DNA of 64,000 bases. Source: Synechococcus sp. MEDNS5. GTDB taxonomy: Bacteria > Cyanobacteriota > Cyanobacteriia > PCC-6307 > Cyanobiaceae. A model generated the notes under the pieces. That model was given only the letters and a program-made list of their open reading frames with translations. It was not told where the DNA came from and did no database searches. The position numbers were made by a program, and so were the translations under genes. Positions 58,642 through 64,000 of this stretch are shown here, one piece after another. The stretch spans positions 1,550,001-1,614,000 of the forward strand of contig NZ_CP047952.1 in the NCBI RefSeq assembly GCF_014279875.1. The letters are read 5' to 3'. Position 1 is the stretch's first letter. The number at the start of each line of letters is the position of its first letter.

Positions 58642-59070
58642 TTACGGGTCTTCAATCACAACGGGGTCGCCGATCGTGATCCCCAGGCGCGCCGCTTCGC
58701 CAGCGCCGATCTCGATCACTCCATCGGCGAAATCCGCCCGCCCATTGCCATCGGCATCTGCCCCGTAGGACGGACAGGGAAGCGATGGACAGACGGGCAC
58801 ATCAGCGACGATGTCGAGCACCTGTCCGTCCCGCACGAACACCAGATCGAGAGGGGCGAGGGTGTTCAACATCCAGAAGCGCATGGGGCGGGGCGGGCTG
58901 GCCGGAAACCACATGCCTCGCAGCGGCGGCAGCGCCGGACGTTGCATCAGTCCGAGCTGCTGTTCCCTGGGCGTATCGGCCACCTCAAGATTGATGCAGC
59001 TGGATTCGCGCAACTGCAGGCACCAACGGGCCTCGATCGGCAGGATTTGCGGTGGTGGTGGCAGCTCCAT
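58642..59070 (-). CDS. DUF192 protein
   Basis: The gene encodes 142 residues. EVADTPREQQLGLMQRPALP, MRFWMLNTLAPLDLVFVRDG and VIEIGAGEAARLGITIGDPV are the core DUF192 motifs. The family is small and beta-rich; function not established. The start overlaps the response-regulator stop by one base (TGATG), so nadK, the regulator and this gene form one operon. Confidence 0.88.
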   Translation of the reverse strand: MELPPPPQILPIEARWCLQLRESSCINLEVADTPREQQLGLMQRPALPPLRGMWFPASPPRPMRFWMLNTLAPLDLVFVRDGQVLDIVADVPVCPSLPCPSYGADADGNGRADFADGVIEIGAGEAARLGITIGDPVVIEDP

Positions 59071-59768
59071 CAGCTGGGGTCGAGTCTTGGCGCCCCATCG
59101 TTGAGGCAGTAGCCACGGCCGCGAATCGTATGGATCAGCCGCGACTCCCCCCCCTCCTCCAGCTTCTGACGCAGGTAGCGCACATACACCTCGATCACAT
59201 TGCTGGAGGATCCCTGCTCGTCCTTCCAGACCTCACGCAGGATCCGGTCGCGGCCCACCACAGTGCCGCGCTCCTCCATCAGCAACATCAGCAGGGCATA
59301 TTCACGGGCCGTGAGGCCAACGGGCCTTTGACCACGCCGAACCTGCCGGCAGCTGATGTCCACACTGAGATCGCCCACCTTCAACAAAGGACGGCGCATC
59401 TGGCTGCGCTCCTGAATCGCCAGGTGCAAGCGCAGCCTCTGCAACAGATCGCTTGGCCCACTCGTGGTGAACCAGAAATCGTCTGCACCGGAGCTGAAAC
59501 AAGCCTCACGGGCCTCAATCGTGTCTTCGCTGACGCCGATCAGGATCGGCATCGATCCAAAGCGATCCCTGAGCGCCTCCACTTGCTCGATCGCATCCGT
59601 TCCCACCAGGGCCGCCGCCGGCATTGCACTGTCCAAACCAACAGCCCCGTCGTGTGTCTGGTAGCCGGAGGCCATAAGCCGATCCGCCAGAGACAGCGCC
59701 TCCTGGCCAAGGAGCAACACCAAAGGGCCTTGTGCGCCGCTGGAGGGCAGAACTTTTTGCACAGTCAT
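59070..59768 (-). CDS. OmpR-type winged-helix regulator with degenerate receiver
   Basis: The gene encodes 232 residues from the ATG at 59768, which overlaps the nadK stop (ATGA). The C-terminal winged helix is clear: [48 protein letters not shown] and [11 protein letters not shown]. The N-terminal receiver-like part ([20 protein letters not shown]) lacks a convincing phospho-acceptor Asp and the conserved Lys, so it may respond to a ligand or protein. Its genes are not told by the sequence. Confidence 0.88.
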   Translation of the reverse strand: MTVQKVLPSSGAQGPLVLLLGQEALSLADRLMASGYQTHDGAVGLDSAMPAAALVGTDAIEQVEALRDRFGSMPILIGVSEDTIEAREACFSSGADDFWFTTSGPSDLLQRLRLHLAIQERSQMRRPLLKVGDLSVDISCRQVRRGQRPVGLTAREYALLMLLMEERGTVVGRDRILREVWKDEQGSSSNVIEVYVRYLRQKLEEGGESRLIHTIRGRGYCLNDGAPRLDPS

Positions 59769-60697
59769 AGACGATCGGGCTTGGCCACATGGGGAAGACC
59801 CCAACCAAGTTTGTTGCGCAGCACCTGGAAGAATTCATGGTCTGTCAGACGCACAAACCGAACGGGATGGTCGCTGCGCCGGATCAACACCCGATCTTCA
59901 GGCCACACGTAACAGCCGGCGCTGCCATCCACCACCATCATCAGACGTTCCGGCGTGGCGGGAAACACGGTCACGGGCTCCTGGTCACTGAACACCAGGG
60001 CCCGTGAAGCCAGCGAGTGAGGCGCGATCGGCGTCAGCTGCAGCACCGGACAGTCCGGCGTGATCACCGGTCCTCCGGCACTGAGTGCGTAGGCCGTTGA
60101 TCCTGTGGGCGTGGAAAGGATCACACCATCCGCCGAGATGTCCACCGGTGCATGACGGCCGATGGCGATCTCGAAGTGACACATGCTCGTGAGTGGTTCA
60201 CGATGCAGAGCCATTTCATTGAGCGACAGAGCTTCCCAGCGGCGCTGATCGCCGCGCATCACACTTACCACGAGATTGGCGCGCTCCTCAATCGTCCACT
60301 GCTCTGTCAGCACCTGATCCAGGGCCCGATCAAGATCATCGAGGTAAGCCTCAGCCAAGAAACCGAGATGCCCCGTGTTGATCGTGAGAATCGGCACGCC
60401 CACCGGCGCTGTCTGACGCGCAGCCGAGAGCACTGTGCCATCGCCCCCCAGCACGATCGCCAGGGCCATCGATGGATCAAAGCCTTCGGGAACACAGGCG
60501 TTGTATCCGAGCATGCGCAGGTGCTGATCGGGATTGGCGAAGCCCACCATCCCGCCGGAGCTGCTCACCCTCACCACCTCATGGCCGCCGCGTTCCAGGC
60601 GCGCCTGAATGGTGGCAGCGGTCTCGACCGCCAAATGCTTGCCGTCATTGACGATCAGTCCGACCCGGGGCACCGATCGCATCAAGCAACAGCGCAA
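59765..60697 (-). CDS. nadK: NAD kinase
   Basis: The gene encodes 310 residues; an internal ATG at residue 6 ([19 protein letters not shown]) is a likely true start. Motifs: [14 protein letters not shown] (GGDGT ATP/NAD site), [11 protein letters not shown] and [17 protein letters not shown]. The enzyme makes NADP from NAD. First gene of the operon with the winged-helix regulator and DUF192. Confidence 0.95.
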   Translation of the reverse strand: MRCCLMRSVPRVGLIVNDGKHLAVETAATIQARLERGGHEVVRVSSSGGMVGFANPDQHLRMLGYNACVPEGFDPSMALAIVLGGDGTVLSAARQTAPVGVPILTINTGHLGFLAEAYLDDLDRALDQVLTEQWTIEERANLVVSVMRGDQRRWEALSLNEMALHREPLTSMCHFEIAIGRHAPVDISADGVILSTPTGSTAYALSAGGPVITPDCPVLQLTPIAPHSLASRALVFSDQEPVTVFPATPERLMMVVDGSAGCYVWPEDRVLIRRSDHPVRFVRLTDHEFFQVLRNKLGWGLPHVAKPDRL

Positions 60698-60761
60698 TCA
60701 GTTTATGAGAAAGCTCAGCTGAATGGTCCCAGGTCCAAACCTTTGTTGAGCAGTCCTGCCC

Positions 60762-61769
60762 TCAGAACTGCTCGAGGAAGCGCAGATCGCTGGTGTAGAG
60801 CCGGCGGATGTCGTCAATGCCATGGCGGACCATGCAGAAACGTTCCACCCCGAGACCAGCGGCAAAACCACTCCAGCGCTCCGGATCAAGCCCCAGGCCT
60901 TCGAGCACCGCTGGGTCCACCATGCCGCAACCCATCACTTCAAGCCAGCGACCCCGCCACTGCACATCCACCTCAGCGGAAGGTTCGGTGAACGGGAAGT
61001 AACTGGCACGGAAACGCACCGGCAGATCGCCGAAAAAGGCCTTGAGGAATGCCATCACCGTGCCGCGCAGGTGACTGAAATCCAAGCCTTCGTCGATGGC
61101 CAGCACCTCCACCTGATGGAACACCGGGGAATGGGTGGCATCCACAGCATCCCGGCGGTAGACGCGCCCGGGGGCCACGATGCGCACCGGCGGTGGATTG
61201 GTTTCCAGATGCCGGATCTGCACCGGTGAGGTGTGCGTGCGCAACAGCAGGTTGTCCTTCAGATAAAAGGTGTCCTGCATGTCCCGCGCCGGGTGCTCCG
61301 GGGGAATGTTGAGGGCGGTGAAATTGTGATGGTCGGTCTCCACCTCGGGGCCCTCCTCCACCTGATAACCAAGACCACAGAACAGATCTACGATCTCCTC
61401 AGTGGTGCTGATCAAGGGGTGGCGATGCCCCATGGGAACGCCCACCGGAGGAGCCGTGACATCCAGAGTCTCCTCTGCAATGCGAGCCTCCATCGCGGCC
61501 TGTTTCACGGCCAGGAGGCGCTCTCCCAGGAGCGTCTGCACCTGGGTTTTCAACACATTGGCGCGCTGACCCACCAGCGGCCGCTCGTTGCCGGGCAATT
61601 TGCCCATAGCTCCGAGCACGCCGGAGAGACGACCTTTCTTGCCCAGCAATCCCACCCGCAACTGCTCGAGGGCATCGGCATCAGCAGCGGCGGCGATGGC
61701 CTCAGCCGCTTCGGCCTCAAGGGCCTCCAGCTGATCGGTGAGCTGCTGCAGGGTGACGGTGGCGCTCAC
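60762..61769 (-). CDS. pheS: phenylalanyl-tRNA synthetase alpha subunit
   Basis: The gene encodes 335 residues. The N-terminal coiled coil ([20 protein letters not shown]) is followed by the class II core: [20 protein letters not shown] (motif 2 area) and [20 protein letters not shown] (motif 3). It acts with PheT (not in the window) to charge tRNA-Phe. Intact and of usual length. Confidence 0.96.
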   Translation of the reverse strand: MSATVTLQQLTDQLEALEAEAAEAIAAAADADALEQLRVGLLGKKGRLSGVLGAMGKLPGNERPLVGQRANVLKTQVQTLLGERLLAVKQAAMEARIAEETLDVTAPPVGVPMGHRHPLISTTEEIVDLFCGLGYQVEEGPEVETDHHNFTALNIPPEHPARDMQDTFYLKDNLLLRTHTSPVQIRHLETNPPPVRIVAPGRVYRRDAVDATHSPVFHQVEVLAIDEGLDFSHLRGTVMAFLKAFFGDLPVRFRASYFPFTEPSAEVDVQWRGRWLEVMGCGMVDPAVLEGLGLDPERWSGFAAGLGVERFCMVRHGIDDIRRLYTSDLRFLEQF

Positions 61770-61840
61770 GGCTTTGACAAGACGGCAGCTGACTGTAAGC
61801 AGTGATCACGACTAGGTTCGCCCCATCGGCTTTTGATTCC

Positions 61841-62650
61841 ATGGCCCCCTTGCGGATCCTGATCAGCAATGACGACGGGGTATTCGCCGACGGCATCCGT
61901 GCTCTGGCGGCTGCCGCGGCAGCAGCAGGGCACCAGGTGACCGTGGTTTGCCCCGATCGAGAGCGATCCGCAACCGGCCATGGACTCACCCTCCAAACCC
62001 CGATTCGAGCCGAAAAAGCCGACAGCCTGTTCGATGCGGGCATCAGCGCCTGGGCCTGCAGCGGCACACCCGCCGACTGCATGAAACTGGCTCTATTCGA
62101 ACTGATGGACACGGCGCCGGACCTGGTGCTGAGCGGCATCAATCACGGCCCGAATCTGGGGACCGATGTGTTCTGCTCCGGCACCGTGGCCGCGGCGATG
62201 GAAGGAACCCTCGAGGGGCTGCCGTCGATGGCCATCAGCAGTGCCTGTTTCCAGTGGCGCGACTTCCAGGGTGCTGCCGCCCTGGCGGTGGAGGTGGCCA
62301 CAGCCGCACTTCGTGATCAATGGCCTGAAAATCTGCTGCTCAACCTGAACATCCCCCCCTGCCGCCCTGAGGTGATGGGTCCTCTGCGCTGGACGCGCCT
62401 GTCCATCCGCCGCTACGACGAGCAATTCAGCCCTCGCAAGGATCCGCGCGGCCGCACCTACTACTGGCTTGCAGGTGAAGTGGTGGAAGACCTGGAATCC
62501 GGCGGGGATGGCCCGCGGGACTGGCCCACGGATGTGGCTCAGATTGAAGCCAACAGTCCGTCGCTCACACCAATCCAACCGGAGCTGTTCTGGCGTGGCC
62601 CCCTCGGAGGCCTTCCCCGCTTAGAGCTCCACGGTCAGCGGGTTCGGTAG
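61841..62650 (+). CDS. surE: 5'-nucleotidase SurE
   Basis: The gene encodes 269 residues from the ATG at 61841 ([20 protein letters not shown]); a GTG at 61802 is a weaker alternative. The metal site is ISNDDG, with further ligands in [12 protein letters not shown] and [20 protein letters not shown]. SurE removes phosphate from nucleotides and is linked to stress survival. The 3' end overlaps the convergent gene by 16 bases. Divergent from pheS. Confidence 0.95.
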   Translation: MAPLRILISNDDGVFADGIRALAAAAAAAGHQVTVVCPDRERSATGHGLTLQTPIRAEKADSLFDAGISAWACSGTPADCMKLALFELMDTAPDLVLSGINHGPNLGTDVFCSGTVAAAMEGTLEGLPSMAISSACFQWRDFQGAAALAVEVATAALRDQWPENLLLNLNIPPCRPEVMGPLRWTRLSIRRYDEQFSPRKDPRGRTYYWLAGEVVEDLESGGDGPRDWPTDVAQIEANSPSLTPIQPELFWRGPLGGLPRLELHGQRVR

Positions 62651-63195
62651 ATCCGCTGCAGCAGCCAGAGCGAAAACAGCAATCCGATCAGGTGGGCGAA
62701 CAACACCTGCGTATTGCTTAAGACAGAGAGCATCTCCAGCGAGGTGATCGCCAGGTTCTCAGCAGCACCCTGGCTGCCGATCGCAATTCCTGGAGTCTGC
62801 GAGGAAGCCTGCACAAACAAGGCTCCAGCCAGCGACTGATAGCCAACCGCCGCCAGCACAAGCCCGAGGAGATCCGCAAAGATTCCACGCTTGATCAAAC
62901 GGCTGGCTTCTGCGCGACTCGGGCGCACACCACTCGCGAGTGCACGCCCCAGGCGCACGATCAGCCAGCCTTGCCAAAGGCTGAACAGCAACACAAAGAA
63001 CGACAGGGTGGTCAGGGACAGGCCTGGACTCAGTCCCACCGCACGATCTGCATTCCTGGAGAGGCTGCCGCCGATGTTGTTGAAGAGCAGCACCCCGACC
63101 ACCACCACACCGAGGACGGTTTGGATCCAGAAGCGAATCCAGGCCGTCCGCTTCAGGCCAAGGGCCAGTAGCTGGAAATCGAGCCGGTCGGCCAT
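62635..63195 (-). CDS. DUF3611-type membrane protein
   Basis: The gene encodes 186 residues from the ATG at 63195 ([20 protein letters not shown]); the frame to 63273 overlaps ribF and is less likely. Four or five hydrophobic segments: [57 protein letters not shown] and [15 protein letters not shown]. The pattern matches cyanobacterial DUF3611 proteins of unknown role. Confidence 0.85.
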   Translation of the reverse strand: MADRLDFQLLALGLKRTAWIRFWIQTVLGVVVVGVLLFNNIGGSLSRNADRAVGLSPGLSLTTLSFFVLLFSLWQGWLIVRLGRALASGVRPSRAEASRLIKRGIFADLLGLVLAAVGYQSLAGALFVQASSQTPGIAIGSQGAAENLAITSLEMLSVLSNTQVLFAHLIGLLFSLWLLQRIYRTR

Positions 63196-63254
63196 GCGGG
63201 CTTGGTCGTCTGTCGTCCAAACTTGCCACCAACCACCGCACTGTGCACGGCCCG

Positions 63255-64000
63255 TTGATCCCTCTCTGCTCACCTCAGCAGGCCCGCACGCCCACTGCGC
63301 TCGCCCTCGGCAGTTTTGATGGTCTCCATGCCGGGCACCGGCGTGTGATCGACGCCATCACCACAGACCCTGCAGGCGGGCATCCCACCGTGGTGAGTTT
63401 CTGGCCTCACCCTCGCGAGGTTCTGCACGGAGAGCCACGCCTGCGCCTGGATCTCCCGGATGAAAAGCTGCACCTGCTCGAACCCCTGGGGATTGAACAG
63501 CTGGTTCTGGTGCCCTTCACCAAGCAGCTGGCACAACTGAGCGCCGCCGACTTCGTGGATCAAGTGCTGCTGGCCACTCTGCAGGCGCGTCACATTGCCG
63601 TTGGGGCCAACTTCCGTTTCGGCCGCGGCCGAGAGGGCGACACCAACACCCTGGCCCGCCTGGCCTCAGCAGCTGGCGTGAAAGTCAGCGTCGTCCCGAT
63701 CCTGGAGGATGAGGAAGGGCGAATGAGCAGCAGCCGCATCCGCGCGGCGCTCAGCGCCGGAGATTTGCACAGAGCGGCCACGCTGCTGGGCCGTGCCTAT
63801 CGCTTCCAGGGAGAGGTGGTGCGCGGGCGGGGGCTGGGTCGCGGTTTGGGATGGCCGACGGCCAATCTGCAGGTGGATGGCCGCAAATTTCTGCCCGGGC
63901 TTGGGGTATACGCGGCCTGGGCTTGGGTGGATGGCCATGGCACGAGGCTGCCGGCGGTGATGAATCTCGGCCCCCAACCCACCGTTGACCCCGGATCCCC
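63255..64000 (+). CDS. ribF: riboflavin kinase/FAD synthetase, N-terminal part
   Basis: About 248 codons are in the window; the frame continues beyond the end. I chose the TTG at 63255 (MIPLCSPQQARTPTALALGS); a GTG at 63243 is possible. The FAD synthetase domain has SFDGLHAGHRRVID (nucleotidyltransferase HxGH), NFRFGRGREGDT and SSSRIRAALSAGD. The riboflavin kinase domain starts at GRGLGRGLGWPTANLQVDGR. It turns riboflavin into FMN and FAD. Riboflavin genes are split here, with ribD 25 kb away. Confidence 0.93.
   Translation, partial: MIPLCSPQQARTPTALALGSFDGLHAGHRRVIDAITTDPAGGHPTVVSFWPHPREVLHGEPRLRLDLPDEKLHLLEPLGIEQLVLVPFTKQLAQLSAADFVDQVLLATLQARHIAVGANFRFGRGREGDTNTLARLASAAGVKVSVVPILEDEEGRMSSSRIRAALSAGDLHRAATLLGRAYRFQGEVVRGRGLGRGLGWPTANLQVDGRKFLPGLGVYAAWAWVDGHGTRLPAVMNLGPQPTVDPGS

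Noticed and set aside
60152-60991. 279-codon plus-strand frame
   Set aside because: Runs antisense through nadK and the end of pheS; the reverse-strand genes explain the sequence.
1-64000. CRISPR array
   Set aside because: No set of short direct repeats with regular unique spacers was seen; the repeats present are long and palindromic or whole cassettes.

Overview
The window reads as part of a marine picocyanobacterium, Synechococcus-like. This rests on a Nif11-leader peptide of the prochlorosin type, DUF3122- and DUF3611-type cyanobacterial proteins, a CbiE/CbiT fusion (CobL), a cyanobacterial-type LexA, and a compact GC-rich core with genes overlapping by 1-4 bases. The species cannot be named from this stretch alone. 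Base composition is mosaic. The core from about 30 kb onwards is GC-rich; 9.6-12.6 kb and 46.0-46.7 kb are clearly AT-rich; 5.35-6.5 kb is very GC-rich.

Left part (1 to about 29.9 kb): an accessory island ending beside tRNA-Ala(GGC). Its outer zones (0.5-9 kb and 25-29.4 kb) carry short secreted-protein genes. Many share the signal peptide start MKLFNAIA, a G-rich palindrome box upstream and a structured RNA-like element with an intrinsic terminator downstream (six copies). Among them are a prochlorosin-type precursor, a 0.9-kb thermonuclease cassette present twice 20,033 bp apart, three copies of a 72-residue family (one truncated), a broken GC-rich cluster of small phage-like genes, and a terminase-small-subunit-like gene next to the tRNA.

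The centre of the island (9.6-25.0 kb) is the most interesting part. It holds a MotA/ExbB-like channel protein with a long coiled-coil tail, a MotB/OmpA-like partner, a TM2 protein, several one-pass membrane proteins, an SrfB-like Hsp70/actin-fold ATPase, a tubulin/FtsZ-like protein, a VWA lipoprotein, a zinc peptidase and a membrane protein split by a frameshift at a canonical slippery heptamer. I see the same C-terminal domain in three proteins of otherwise different architecture, one in each of three operons, which suggests all three make one envelope-associated machine. It resembles, but is not identical to, the FtsZ-like/VWA/OmpA membrane-remodelling systems predicted in the literature and the ZorAB motor of Zorya defence.

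Right part (29.9-64 kb): mostly core genes. They include lexA, a ParA-like ATPase, an alpha/beta hydrolase, argF, ftsH, two tandem K+-channel-like genes, ribD, a GH116-type glucosidase, cobL, a response regulator, nadK, pheS, surE and the start of ribF. Between 44.5 and 56.5 kb lies a second accessory-looking block: sulfotransferase, AT-rich AraC regulator, two outer-membrane barrels, a flavin amine oxidase and four exported DUF1254/DUF1214 proteins.
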